Source of the DNA: an uncultured Dorea sp.
GTDB lineage: Bacteria; Bacillota; Clostridia; Lachnospirales; Lachnospiraceae
Direction: 5' to 3'
Length of the DNA: 64,000 nucleotides
NCBI GenBank assembly: GCA_900550865.1
Contig: URTM01000010.1
Location: forward strand, 1 to 64,000
Below are positions 37,345-45,614 of this stretch, one piece after another (position 1 is the first letter of the stretch; each line of letters starts with the position of its first letter). The position numbers and the translations under genes are program-made. The notes below the pieces were generated by a model. It saw nothing but the letters and a program-made list of their open reading frames with translations. It did not search any database and was not told the origin of the DNA.

Positions 37345-37390
37345 TGCCATGGGGACGGTGTTTTTGGCTTTTTTAATGTCCCCAATGGCA
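37345..37390 (+). repeat. palindromic repeat unit B
   Basis: 46 bases with ends TGCCATGGGGAC and GTCCCCAATGGCA. It aligns with the units at 35147 and 37671: GCCATGGGGACGG, then GGCT(T/C)TTTT, then TGTCCC and TGGC. It lies in the ppk1 untranslated leader. Confidence 0.75.
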
Positions 37391-37421
37391 CTTTGTAATC
37401 AGCGAATTTATTGTATACTTT

Positions 37422-37450
37422 ATTATAGCAAAACCTTCTTTTATTCTCAA
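37422..37450 (-). promoter_or_regulatory. ppk1 promoter
   Basis: TTGAGA (37445-37450) and TATAAT (37422-37427), 17-base spacer, minus strand, about 100 bases before the ppk1 start. Confidence 0.7.
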
Positions 37451-37477
37451 CACTGAGATGTATTGTGTTAAGATTTG

Positions 37478-37511
37478 TAATCTGATTGGTAATCTGATTT
37501 ATAATCTGATT
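37478..37511 (-). repeat. three 12-bp direct repeats upstream of ppk1 promoter
   Basis: TAATCTGATT occurs at 37478-37487, 37490-37499 and 37502-37511, a 12-base period. The array lies 28 bases upstream of the -35 box, where an activator with head-to-tail subunits could bind. Confidence 0.7.
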
Positions 37512-37513
37512 GG

Positions 37514-37552
37514 TATCGGCAGGCGGGGCCGGATATCGGTAAGCGGACCGGA
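37514..37552. repeat. imperfect GC-rich tandem pair
   Basis: TATCGGCAGGCGGGGCCGGA (37514-37533) is followed at once by TATCGGTAAGCGGACCGGA (37534-37552), three mismatches and one base length difference. Function unknown. Confidence 0.6.
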
Positions 37553-37573
37553 TTTGCTGGATGTATAATGCAA

Positions 37574-37622
37574 AAAAAGGCGGGAACTGCGCCTTTTTAC
37601 ATGTTGCAGTTCCTGCCTTTTT
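37574..37622 (-). terminator. terminator of argH-asd transcript
   Basis: 37574-37590 pairs with 37606-37622 over 17 bp with one mismatch, 15-base loop. On the minus strand it ends in a run of seven T, about 100 bases after the asd stop. The T-rich other side could also act in the plus direction. Confidence 0.8.
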
Positions 37623-37670
37623 ATTATTTTATGCTTTCACCTTATGAGTGATAAACCGGTGAGTATGAGT

Positions 37671-37719
37671 GTGCCACCTGGGACACTAAAAGAGCCGGTT
37701 TTCCCGTCCCCATGGCCAC
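37671..37719 (-). repeat. palindromic repeat unit C
   Basis: 49 bases with ends GTGCCACCTGGGAC and GTCCCCATGGCCAC on the plus strand. Read on the minus strand it aligns with units at 35147 and 37345. It starts 3 bases after the asd stop codon. Confidence 0.75.
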
Positions 37720-37722
37720 GCC

Positions 37723-38808
37723 TTACTTCGCCTGAATATATCCCTTAGCAGTAAGTGCCTCAGCGCAAAGCACAGCTCCGCCTGCTGCACCACGTACAGT
37801 GTTGTGTGACAGTCCGATGAACTTGTAATCATACATGCTGTCTTCTCTCAGACGTCCGATAGATACGCCCATACCGTTCTCGTAGTTCACGTCTGCCTTT
37901 ACCTGTGGTCTGTCGTCTTCTGACAGATACTGGATGAACTGCTTTGGAGCACTTGGAAGATCTGCTTCCTGTGGGAATCCCTTGAAACTTTCCAGTTTTT
38001 CGATGAGCTGTTCTTTGGTTGGCTTCTTCTCAAAGTTAATGAACACAGCTGCTGTATGTCCGTTCAGTACAGGAACTCTTAAGCACTGGCATGTGATCTT
38101 TGGTTCTTCTGCCAGTTTGATCTCGCCGTTTTCGAGTGTTCCGAGTACACGCAGAGGTTCCTTTTCACTCTTTTCTTCTTCTCCTCCGATGTATGGGATG
38201 ATGTTCTCGATCATTTCCGGCCAGTCTTTGAATGTCTTACCTGCTCCGGAGATTGCCTGGTATGTTGTTACAACAACTTCTTTTGGTCCAAACTCTTTCC
38301 ATGCTGCAAGTGCCGGTGTATAGCTCTGGATAGAGCAGTTTGGCTTAACAGCGATGAATCCGCGTGTTGTTCCGAGACGTTCTTTCTGAGTCTTGATGAG
38401 GTCAAAATGTGCTGCGTTGATCTCAGGTACTACCATCGGTACATCTTTTGTCCAGCGGTGTGCGCTGTTGTTTGATACAACCGGTGTCTCTGTCTTTGCA
38501 TATGCTTCTTCGATCGCTTTGATCTCGTCTTTTGTCATGTCTACTGCGCTGAATACAAAATCTACGGTAGAAGCTACTTCTTCTACTTCATTTACATTCT
38601 TTACGATCAGTTTCTTAACACCTTCCGGCATTGGTGTATCCATTTTCCAACGTCCGCCGACTGCCTCTTCGTATGTCTTTCCTGCTGAACGCGGGCTTGC
38701 TGCTACTGTTACTACTTCGAACCAAGGGTGATTTTCAAGCAATGAGATAAAACGCTGTCCAACCATTCCTGTTGCTCCTAAAATACCTACTCTTAATTTC
38801 TTCTCCAT
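37723..38808 (-). CDS. asd: aspartate-semialdehyde dehydrogenase
   Basis: 361 aa. NADPH-dependent reduction of aspartyl phosphate to aspartate semialdehyde, for lysine/diaminopimelate, threonine and methionine. GILGATGMVGQRFISLLENHPWF at the N terminus binds NADP; VKPNCSIQSY holds the catalytic Cys; GHTAAVFI and LSHNTVRGAAGGAVLCAEAL follow. Length and motifs match the archaeal/yeast-type branch found in Clostridia. It follows argH by 75 bases and is probably co-transcribed, ending at the hairpin 37574-37622. Confidence 0.95.
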   Translation of the reverse strand: MEKKLRVGILGATGMVGQRFISLLENHPWFEVVTVAASPRSAGKTYEEAVGGRWKMDTPMPEGVKKLIVKNVNEVEEVASTVDFVFSAVDMTKDEIKAIEEAYAKTETPVVSNNSAHRWTKDVPMVVPEINAAHFDLIKTQKERLGTTRGFIAVKPNCSIQSYTPALAAWKEFGPKEVVVTTYQAISGAGKTFKDWPEMIENIIPYIGGEEEKSEKEPLRVLGTLENGEIKLAEEPKITCQCLRVPVLNGHTAAVFINFEKKPTKEQLIEKLESFKGFPQEADLPSAPKQFIQYLSEDDRPQVKADVNYENGMGVSIGRLREDSMYDYKFIGLSHNTVRGAAGGAVLCAEALTAKGYIQAK

Positions 38809-38883
38809 CTTCTTTTCTCTCCCTTTCTTTGGTTTTTTTACTATCCTTTATTCATATTCGTATTCGTATTATTCAGCAATATA

Positions 38884-40269
38884 TTAAATCATATATCCAG
38901 CCATGTATTCCTTATAAGCTGCGATCGACTTCGCCATTGCATCTTTTCCAGGTGCTCCGATCGTGATACGCTTATTCACACATGTCTCAAGATCAATTGC
39001 TTCATATATGTCTTCTTCGAATACCGGTGAGATCTTCTTGTACTCTTCCAGCGGAAGTGCATCTAATGGGATTTTCTTCTCGATACAGGTCAGCACCAGT
39101 TTTCCTACGATGCCGTGTGCATCTCTGAATGGTACACCGTGATTTACCAGATAATCTGCCGCATCTGTTGCGTTGGTGAATCCATGTTTTGCACTTTCTT
39201 CCATGCGGTCTTTGTTGAACTGCATGGTCTTTAACATGCCGGCAAATAATGTGATGCATCCTTTTGCGGTATCCATAGCATCGAATGCCCATTCTTTGTC
39301 TTCCTGCATATCTTTGTTGTATGCAAGCGGGATCCCTTTCATCGTGGTAAGGAGTGCATTGAGCGCGCCGTATACACGTCCTGTCTTACCTCTTACGAGT
39401 TCTGCGATATCCGGATTCTTCTTCTGCGGCATGATACTGCTTCCGGTGCTGTATGCGTCATCGATCTCCACAAACTGGTATTCATTCGAATTCCAGATGA
39501 TGACTTCCTCACAGAATCTGCTCAGGTGCATCATGATGATGCTGAGTGCCGACAACAATTCTAATAAGTAATCTCTGTCGGATACCCCGTCCATACTGTT
39601 CAGTGTCGGTCCGTCGAATCCGAGTAATTCTGCTGTGTACTCTCGGTCCAGCGGATAGGTTGTCCCCGCAAGTGCTCCGGAACCGAGCGGACAGGTATTC
39701 ATACGCTTTGCGATGTCTTTCAGTCTCTCGTGGTCTCTGCGGAACATTTCAAAATATGCTCCCATGTGGTGTGCCAGTGTGATCGGCTGCGCTTTCTGAA
39801 GGTGTGTGAATCCAGGCATATATGTCTCGACATTTTCCTCCATCACGTGAAGGATCACTTCCAGAAGTTCTTTTACCTGGGCGTCGATCTCGTGGATCTC
39901 GTCTCTGGTAAAAAGCTTCATATCTAATGCAACCTGGTCATTTCTGCTTCGTCCGGTGTGAAGTTTCTTTCCCGGATCGCCGATGCGGTCGATCAGTGTT
40001 GCTTCCACAAAGCTGTGGATGTCTTCATATTTATCTGATATTTCTAATTTTCCTGATTCTACATCTTCCAGGATGCCATTCAGTCCGTCTGTGATCTGTT
40101 CTTTTTCTTCTTCCGTTAAGATTCCCTGCTTTGCAAGCATTGCTACATGTGCAAGACTGCCTTTGATATCCTGCTTATAGAATCTTTTGTCAAATGTAAT
40201 GGAAGCGTTGAAATTATATACTAACTGGTCTGTTTCTTTTGTGAAACGGCCTCCCCATAACTGTGCCAT
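38884..40269 (-). CDS. argH: argininosuccinate lyase
   Basis: 461 aa, full length. Splits argininosuccinate to arginine and fumarate. The family signature [12 protein letters not shown] holds the catalytic Ser loop; [13 protein letters not shown] and [16 protein letters not shown] are also conserved. AAAGGAAG precedes the start. Upstream, TACATATTTATTCAC (40354-40368) weakly resembles an ArgR box near a possible promoter; this is a low-confidence suggestion. No argG is adjacent. Confidence 0.97.
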   Translation of the reverse strand: MAQLWGGRFTKETDQLVYNFNASITFDKRFYKQDIKGSLAHVAMLAKQGILTEEEKEQITDGLNGILEDVESGKLEISDKYEDIHSFVEATLIDRIGDPGKKLHTGRSRNDQVALDMKLFTRDEIHEIDAQVKELLEVILHVMEENVETYMPGFTHLQKAQPITLAHHMGAYFEMFRRDHERLKDIAKRMNTCPLGSGALAGTTYPLDREYTAELLGFDGPTLNSMDGVSDRDYLLELLSALSIIMMHLSRFCEEVIIWNSNEYQFVEIDDAYSTGSSIMPQKKNPDIAELVRGKTGRVYGALNALLTTMKGIPLAYNKDMQEDKEWAFDAMDTAKGCITLFAGMLKTMQFNKDRMEESAKHGFTNATDAADYLVNHGVPFRDAHGIVGKLVLTCIEKKIPLDALPLEEYKKISPVFEEDIYEAIDLETCVNKRITIGAPGKDAMAKSIAAYKEYMAGYMI

Positions 40270-40425
40270 ATGGATTTCTTCCTTTCATTTTTAAGTTTAC
40301 TGTTTCCGATTTTAACACATTTCCGCATAAAAGCAAATATTATTGCAGAAATTTACATATTTATTCACTCTAAAACGTGATTTTTTTCTTAATCCATGCA
40401 ATTTTCCAATTCTATTTATGCATTT

Positions 40426-41073
40426 TTACTGTTCTTTTCCTGCCTGCTGTTCTTCCAGACGCTGGCGCATGGAGAACTCACAGCCACAGTAGTCCTGCCG
40501 GTAAAGCCCGTACTGTGCGGACAATTCTACGGACCGCTTATATCCGTTCTTCTTTTTGAAATCTGACGTCAGATATGCCACGCCATACTCTTCTGCAAGT
40601 TTTAATCCTATCTCATTCAATTTTGCTGCATTCTTAAGCGGGCTGATGCTGAGCGTCGTTGTGAAGTAGTCATATCCTCCGGCTTTTGCAATCTCTGCCG
40701 TCTCTCTTAAGCGGAGCTCATAGCATTGGAAGCAGCGCACGCCGCCTTCTTTTACTTCTTCCAGTCCTTTTGCCATCGCATAGAATTTCTCTTTATCATA
40801 GCTACCTGCAATGAACTGCACCGGATATTTCGTCCGCATCTCCCCGATCAGTGTCTGCTGTTCGATGATGCGCTTGCTGTATTCGCTCTCCGGGTAAATG
40901 TTCGGGTTGTAATAAAGTACCGTGATCCTGAAATAATTGCTTAAGTATTCCAGCACATAACTGCTGCACGGGGCGCAGCAGCTGTGAAGCAGAAGCGTCG
41001 GGACTTTTTCTTCTTTTTGCAGATTGGAGATTAATTTATCCAGTTCTTTTTGATAATTTATTTTTTGTAACAT
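40426..41073 (-). CDS. queH: epoxyqueuosine reductase QueH
   Basis: 215 aa, DUF208/QueH family. It reduces epoxyqueuosine in tRNA to queuosine, in place of QueG. Conserved cysteines lie in LLHSCCAPCSSYVLEYL, RCFQCYELRL and DYCGCEFS, which bind the iron-sulfur cluster and second metal site. AGAGG sets the ATG at 41073; a 13-residue extension is unlikely. It is 156 bases upstream of argH and not clearly part of its transcript. Confidence 0.92.
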   Translation of the reverse strand: MLQKINYQKELDKLISNLQKEEKVPTLLLHSCCAPCSSYVLEYLSNYFRITVLYYNPNIYPESEYSKRIIEQQTLIGEMRTKYPVQFIAGSYDKEKFYAMAKGLEEVKEGGVRCFQCYELRLRETAEIAKAGGYDYFTTTLSISPLKNAAKLNEIGLKLAEEYGVAYLTSDFKKKNGYKRSVELSAQYGLYRQDYCGCEFSMRQRLEEQQAGKEQ

Positions 41074-41180
41074 GTAGCGACCTCTCTTGGTGTGTAAATG
41101 TCTTTCTGGCATTTCCTTATCAGCATTTTACCACACACATCACATTTATTCACCTGTTTTCTGTCTGCGGCATATCTTAC

Positions 41181-41209
41181 TTATATAGGTTATTCTTATA
41201 TAGGTTATT
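41181..41209 (+). repeat. tandem 15-bp direct repeat before ABC importer operon
   Basis: TTATATAGGTTATT occurs at 41181-41194 and 41196-41209, separated by one C. It lies 22 bases upstream of the ATG at 41232, so it spans the likely promoter/start region. It may be an operator or a duplicated -10 region. Confidence 0.65.
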
Positions 41210-41231
41210 TTTCTCTTGTAGGAGGTCTTCT

Positions 41232-42050
41232 ATGGAACCGGTTCGGGAACAGATATTAAATCTACAGCACATTTCTTACACGTATCATACTCTGCAAGGA
41301 GAGACCCTGGCTCTGTCTGATATCTCATTTTCGTTAAAAAAAGGCGAATTTGCCGCCATTGTGGGGCCTTCCGGGTGTGGCAAATCCACACTGCTTTCGC
41401 TGATCTGCGGACTGCTGCCATGTACAGAGGGGCAGATTAAGATCAACGGAAAGCCTTTGAAAGAGAGCACGACAAATGTCGGCTATATGTTACAGCACGA
41501 TGAACTCTTTGAATGGCGCACGATTTATAATAATGTAATCCTCGGACTGGAAGTCCAGCACGCACTGACAGCACGTACAAAGCAACGGGCACATGAACTT
41601 CTTGACATCTACGGACTCGGTGACTTTAAGAATGCAAGGCCTTCGGAGTTGTCCGGCGGGATGCGGCAGCGTGCTGCCCTCATCCGCACACTCGTTCTGG
41701 AGCCAGAGCTTCTTCTTCTGGATGAACCTTTTTCCGCCCTGGACTATCAGACCAGGCTTCAGGTTGGCGATGACATCGGGCAGATCATCCGGAATGAAGG
41801 AAAATCTGCACTTCTGGTCACGCACGATCTGTCGGAAGCGATTTCTCTTGCCGACCGTGTGATCGTGCTTTCCAGCCGGCCGGCAACGATCCGACAGACA
41901 ATTCCGCTTATCTTCCGCCTGGAGCATGATACTCCGCTGAAGCGCAGGAGTACGCCGGAATTCAAGAATTATTTTAATCTGATATGGAAGGAGCTGAATG
42001 ACAATGACAAGACGCAGGAACCACCGGTTTTCTCAGAAACCGACAACTGA
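41232..42050 (+). CDS. ABC transporter ATP-binding protein (nitrate/sulfonate/taurine type)
   Basis: 272 aa. Walker A GPSGCGKST, Q-loop YMLQHDELFEWRT, signature LSGGMRQRAALIRTL, Walker B LLLLDEPFSALD and switch LLVTHDLSEA place it in the SsuB/TauB/ThiZ group. It powers import with the permease that overlaps its 3' end. TAGGAGG precedes the ATG. No periplasmic binding protein gene is adjacent, so the substrate is open (sulfonate, taurine, thiamine precursor or similar). Confidence 0.93.
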   Translation: MEPVREQILNLQHISYTYHTLQGETLALSDISFSLKKGEFAAIVGPSGCGKSTLLSLICGLLPCTEGQIKINGKPLKESTTNVGYMLQHDELFEWRTIYNNVILGLEVQHALTARTKQRAHELLDIYGLGDFKNARPSELSGGMRQRAALIRTLVLEPELLLLDEPFSALDYQTRLQVGDDIGQIIRNEGKSALLVTHDLSEAISLADRVIVLSSRPATIRQTIPLIFRLEHDTPLKRRSTPEFKNYFNLIWKELNDNDKTQEPPVFSETDN

Positions 42051-42840
42051 TCCGACAGCCACTGTAAGTTTCGCGCAGCGCACCTTTTTGCGCCGTTACC
42101 GGATGCACCGGAGATTCGTCAGCATTTCCCGTATTCTTCTTCTCGTGATTTTTCTGACTGTCTGGGAATTTACTTCCTCTCATCAGATCATCGATTCATT
42201 TATCTTCAGCAGTCCGTCCAGGATCGCACGGTGTTTTTTCGCCATGGCTGCCGACCGTAGCATTTTCCGGCATCTGGGTGTTACATTATACGAGACTCTC
42301 GTCAGTTTCTTTCTTGTGACGTTCTTCAGTGTCCTGGCTGCCGTGCTTCTGTGGTTCAGTAAGAAGCTTTCGGAGATATTGGAACCCTATCTGGTCGTCC
42401 TGAACAGCCTTCCGAAGTCCGCGCTCGCCCCGCTCCTTATCGTATGGCTCGGTGCCACACGCACCACGATCATCGTCGCCGGGATGTCGGTGGCAATCTT
42501 CGGAAGCATTCTGAACCTCTATACCAGTTTTATGTCTACTGACCCGGGTAAGATGACATTGATCCATACGCTCGGAGGAAAGCGAAGAGACGTCCTGACC
42601 AAGGTTGTACTCCCCAGTTCCATACCTGCGATCCTGAGTAATATGAAGGTAAATATCGGACTGTGTCTGGTGGGGGTTGTGATCGGTGAATTTCTGGCGG
42701 CCCGTGAAGGGCTGGGATACCTGATCATCTACTCCAGCCAGATTTTCCAGATGAATATCCTGCTTATGAGCATTGTATTACTATGTATCATGGCGATGGG
42801 ATTGTATGCGGTGGTGAGCCATTGGAGTCTCAACAAATAG
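41998..42840 (+). CDS. ABC transporter permease (nitrate/sulfonate/taurine type)
   Basis: 280 aa, about six membrane segments from residue ~40. The inner-loop EAA-type motif is GGKRRDVLTKVVLPSSIPAIL. It starts within the ATPase gene (53-base overlap), after AAGGAG; a second ATG two codons later is equally placed. Partner of the ATPase at 41232. Its 3' end overlaps the convergent prepilin peptidase gene by 11 bases. Confidence 0.92.
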   Translation: MTMTRRRNHRFSQKPTTDPTATVSFAQRTFLRRYRMHRRFVSISRILLLVIFLTVWEFTSSHQIIDSFIFSSPSRIARCFFAMAADRSIFRHLGVTLYETLVSFFLVTFFSVLAAVLLWFSKKLSEILEPYLVVLNSLPKSALAPLLIVWLGATRTTIIVAGMSVAIFGSILNLYTSFMSTDPGKMTLIHTLGGKRRDVLTKVVLPSSIPAILSNMKVNIGLCLVGVVIGEFLAAREGLGYLIIYSSQIFQMNILLMSIVLLCIMAMGLYAVVSHWSLNK

Positions 42841-43282
42841 AAGTCCATATTTTCACTCCAATAATTCCAGCTGCAAGAAATGGACCAAGAGCAAAATTGT
42901 CCTTTCGTCTCATTTTCCCGAGTAGAAGCATAATGCCTGCAAAAATTCCACTAAGAAAGATTCCAAGAACTGCTGAAAGAAGAATATCCTGATACCCGAG
43001 TAAAAGACCGGAGGCCCACATCAGTTTGATGTCTCCGCCTCCGAAACCTCCTTTTAATATTACAGTCAGAAACAGCATTGGAAGCGCTATGATCACTGCC
43101 CCCAGAATACGACTACTGCATTTCACACCTGTTCCCGCCAATAATTCTATACCTACAAGCAGGCAAATCACCATATTCGTCCATGGTTCAATTCTGCATT
43201 CTTTAAAATCAGTATAGATAATCCGACACAAAATTAAAAAATATACCGTTACAATTCCCCATTCTAAATATTTCAAATACAT
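42830..43282 (-). CDS. A24 family prepilin peptidase
   Basis: 150 aa, about five membrane segments. The two catalytic Asp are in IIYTDFKECRI and FGGGDIKLMW. Only the peptidase domain is present, without the N-terminal methylase, as in TadV/CpaA or ComC-short forms. The ATG at 43282 directly abuts AGGAGG; a TTG two codons in (43276) has better spacing and may be the true start. No pilin genes are in the window. Confidence 0.87.
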   Translation of the reverse strand: MYLKYLEWGIVTVYFLILCRIIYTDFKECRIEPWTNMVICLLVGIELLAGTGVKCSSRILGAVIIALPMLFLTVILKGGFGGGDIKLMWASGLLLGYQDILLSAVLGIFLSGIFAGIMLLLGKMRRKDNFALGPFLAAGIIGVKIWTSIC

Positions 43283-43310
43283 CCTCCTTTTAATAGCTTC
43301 CCCAAAAATT

Positions 43311-44459
43311 CTAGTAACACTTCTTACACGCTTCCAGTCCCTGGGCTTTAGCTTCTGCTTCCGTCTCCTGCTTCGCCGTGTCCGGATTCATTCTGCCGCA
43401 ATGGTTCGTCTTATGATATTTGGAACCGGTGGCCGAAACCCATACTTTCTCTCCTTCCGCCGCCTGTGATGCAGCCGATTGTCCAGCCTGTCCCTGCACG
43501 CTCTGCGCTTCTGTCTGCTGTACCTGCGTCCCCTGATCCGCCGCGTCTCCCGGCGTATAATCATTACACGGCGATGCGCTCCAGCTCAGATCCGTCCCGT
43601 TACTGGTCACGGTAACGGTTCCCTGCTTATCCGTTCTGTATACCTGGATCTCCATACTCTTTAATTTATCCATGGTATCTTTATCCGGGTGGCCGTATTT
43701 ATTATCTGCCCCGCAGCTTATCACCGCATACTCCGGAACCGTCTTCTGTAAGAAATCCCAGGACGTTGCTGTCGCCGATCCGTGATGTCCGGGAACCAGC
43801 ACATCACAGCTTAAGTCTATCCCGGAACTGCACATCCTTTCTTCACTTTCATGCTCGGCATCCCCGGTAAATACAAAGCTGTTTTCACCATTGGTAAGTT
43901 TGATCGCTACTGAGTTATTATTGCTTCCGTTTTTCTCGATAACCGCCGGTGCAAGGATCTCAAAGGATCCGCTTCCGAATTCATACGTCTTTCCGACCGC
44001 CGGATGCTTCATCTTCAGTCCGTCAGCCTTTACCGCTTTCACAAAAGATTTATATAATTTGCTTGTGTGGATATAGTTGCTGGATATGACGTTCTTCACG
44101 TCGAATACGTTCAGGCATCCGATCAGTCCCGCCATATGGTCTGCATCATAGTGGCTGCTGATCAGATAATCAATCTCTGTCACTCCCTGTTCTTTCAGAT
44201 AGGCCACGACGAATCTCGATGTCTTTTTGTCACCGCCGTCATAGATCATCGTCTTTCCTTCCGACTGTACCAGAATGGACAGCCCCTGACCTACATCCAG
44301 AAAATGTACTTTCATCTCTCCTGTCTGCGCTCCTGCAGTGTTCCCGGCTGCCTGCGCCGGAATCTTCATTCCCACACCTGCCATTGCAAATACCAAAAGG
44401 ACCGGAAGCAGCAGGGACAGCATTCTCTGTCTCCATGTTTTCTTTAATACTTGTATCAT
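43311..44459 (-). CDS. secreted ComEC/Rec2-like metallo-beta-lactamase-fold hydrolase
   Basis: 382 aa. A signal peptide (MLSLLLPVLLVFAMAGVGM...) precedes an MBL domain: VHFLDVGQGLSILV, SSHYDADHMAGL (metal ligands), FVFTGDAEHESEE and LVPGHHGSATAT. This is the ComEC C-terminal type without its membrane channel. After a Gln/Ala-rich linker, the last ~45 residues (VWVSATGSKYHKTNHCG...ACKKCY) form a small Cys/His module seen in related Clostridia proteins. Substrate may be extracellular nucleic acid or phosphodiesters; unproven. Confidence 0.88.
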   Translation of the reverse strand: MIQVLKKTWRQRMLSLLLPVLLVFAMAGVGMKIPAQAAGNTAGAQTGEMKVHFLDVGQGLSILVQSEGKTMIYDGGDKKTSRFVVAYLKEQGVTEIDYLISSHYDADHMAGLIGCLNVFDVKNVISSNYIHTSKLYKSFVKAVKADGLKMKHPAVGKTYEFGSGSFEILAPAVIEKNGSNNNSVAIKLTNGENSFVFTGDAEHESEERMCSSGIDLSCDVLVPGHHGSATATSWDFLQKTVPEYAVISCGADNKYGHPDKDTMDKLKSMEIQVYRTDKQGTVTVTSNGTDLSWSASPCNDYTPGDAADQGTQVQQTEAQSVQGQAGQSAASQAAEGEKVWVSATGSKYHKTNHCGRMNPDTAKQETEAEAKAQGLEACKKCY

Positions 44460-44556
44460 TTTATCTTTCCCCTTTCACACCCACATTGCTATTATACACA
44501 AAATCTCCTGCTATTTCACATCATTTCATATCCTGTTTAATATTTCAAAAAAACAC

Positions 44557-44584
44557 TTGCAAATCTGGGAAAATGCAGTATAAT
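44557..44584 (+). promoter_or_regulatory. tRNA-Thr promoter
   Basis: TTGCAA (44557-44562) and TATAAT (44579-44584), 16-base spacer, about 27 bases before the tRNA 5' end. Confidence 0.6.
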
Positions 44585-44610
44585 TATATTCGTGGCTGTC
44601 ACAGACACAT

Positions 44611-44683
44611 GCTGGAATAGCTCAGTCGGTAGAGCACTTCACTCGTAATGAAGGGGTCGTCGGTTCAAGTCCGATTTCCAGCT
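44611..44683 (+). tRNA. tRNA-Thr (CGT)
   Basis: 73 bases without CCA. Acceptor GCTGGAA pairs with TTCCAGC (44676-44682), discriminator T. D stem GCTC/GAGC, anticodon stem CTTCA/TGAAG with loop CTCGTAA (anticodon CGT at 44644-44646), T arm GTCGG/CCGAT with TTCAAGT. It reads ACG. A terminator follows four bases later. No CCA is encoded. Confidence 0.97.
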
Positions 44684-44686
44684 TCA

Positions 44687-44720
44687 AAAAAAGGAATCCT
44701 TTGATCAGGATTCCTTTTTT
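44687..44720. terminator. bidirectional terminator
   Basis: AAAAAAGGAATCCT pairs perfectly with AGGATTCCTTTTTT, 14-bp stem and 6-base loop. It ends the tRNA on the plus strand and the sugar ABC operon (stop at 44750) on the minus strand. Confidence 0.9.
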
Positions 44721-44749
44721 GTTGTTATCCACAACACCTCTTATATTTC

Positions 44750-45613
44750 TTATTCTTTTACACCGCCAAGCGTCACACCTGCAACAATATATTTGGAAAG
44801 CAGGATATATACGATAATGATCGGCACGATCGCAATTGCTACCAGCATATATACTTTACCCATATCGAACTTCAGGAAGTCTGCACTTCGAAGAGATGCG
44901 ATCAGGATCGGAAGCGTCTTCTTCTCATTGCTGCTTAAGATCAGTCCCGGCAGGAAGTAGTTGTTCCATGCCTGAACGAATGTGAAGATCGCCTGTACTG
45001 CCATCGCCGGTTTCATGATCGGAATTACAATCTTGTTAAATGTATGGAATTCTCCGCTTCCGTCAATCCTTGCTGCTTCGATCAGTTCCAGCGGAAGTGA
45101 TGACTGCATGTAACTGTACATGAAGTAGAATACCGCCGGTGCCGCGATCGATGGGAGGAACAACGGAACCAGACTGTCCATTAAGTCCATCTTGGTGATC
45201 AGGTTTACAAAGCCAAGTGCAGATACCTGTGTCGGCATTACCAGAATCAGCAGGATGAATAAAAATGCTGGTTTCCTTAATTTGAAATCATAAGCATATA
45301 ACCCATAAGCGGTCATTGCAGAGAAATATGTAGACAGTGCTGCCGTGCATACGGACACGATCAGACTGTTCTTAATTCCCGAAAGTACCGGGATGTTGGC
45401 ATCATTCAGAACCGCTTTCAGATTCCGCATCAGATATTTTCCCGGAATGAACGAGAATCCTTTCTGGATCTGGAAATGATTCCTTGTCGCATTGACCAGC
45501 AATACATAGAAGAAGAACAGGCACAGGAAGGAAAGTATGATCAATACAGCATAGGCAATCGTCGTTCTTCCTTTATGAACTCTGTTATTTCCATTCGTTT
45601 TCTTTCCAGCCAT
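44750..45613 (-). CDS. carbohydrate ABC transporter permease (MalG-like)
   Basis: 287 aa, six membrane segments. The EAA loop EAARIDGSGEFHTFNKIVIPI contacts the ATPase. It pairs with the MalF-like permease one base upstream. GGGAGG sets the ATG at 45613. No ATPase gene lies here, so a shared MsmK/UgpC-type ATPase elsewhere is likely. Probable substrate is cellobiose or cellodextrin, inferred from the divergent phosphorylase. Confidence 0.93.
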   Translation of the reverse strand: MAGKKTNGNNRVHKGRTTIAYAVLIILSFLCLFFFYVLLVNATRNHFQIQKGFSFIPGKYLMRNLKAVLNDANIPVLSGIKNSLIVSVCTAALSTYFSAMTAYGLYAYDFKLRKPAFLFILLILVMPTQVSALGFVNLITKMDLMDSLVPLFLPSIAAPAVFYFMYSYMQSSLPLELIEAARIDGSGEFHTFNKIVIPIMKPAMAVQAIFTFVQAWNNYFLPGLILSSNEKKTLPILIASLRSADFLKFDMGKVYMLVAIAIVPIIIVYILLSKYIVAGVTLGGVKE

Positions 45614-45614
45614 G

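Larger units (their letters stand above)
37326..37722. other. asd-ppk1 intergenic region
   Basis: These 397 bases hold no gene. They contain a palindromic repeat unit (37345-37390), the ppk1 promoter (37422-37450), three 12-bp direct repeats (37478-37511), an imperfect 20-bp tandem pair (37514-37552), a strong terminator (37574-37622) and a second palindromic unit (37671-37719). Confidence 0.8.

Noticed and set aside
40354..40368. ArgR box upstream of argH
   Set aside because: Only a partial match to the ARG-box pattern; not listed as a feature.
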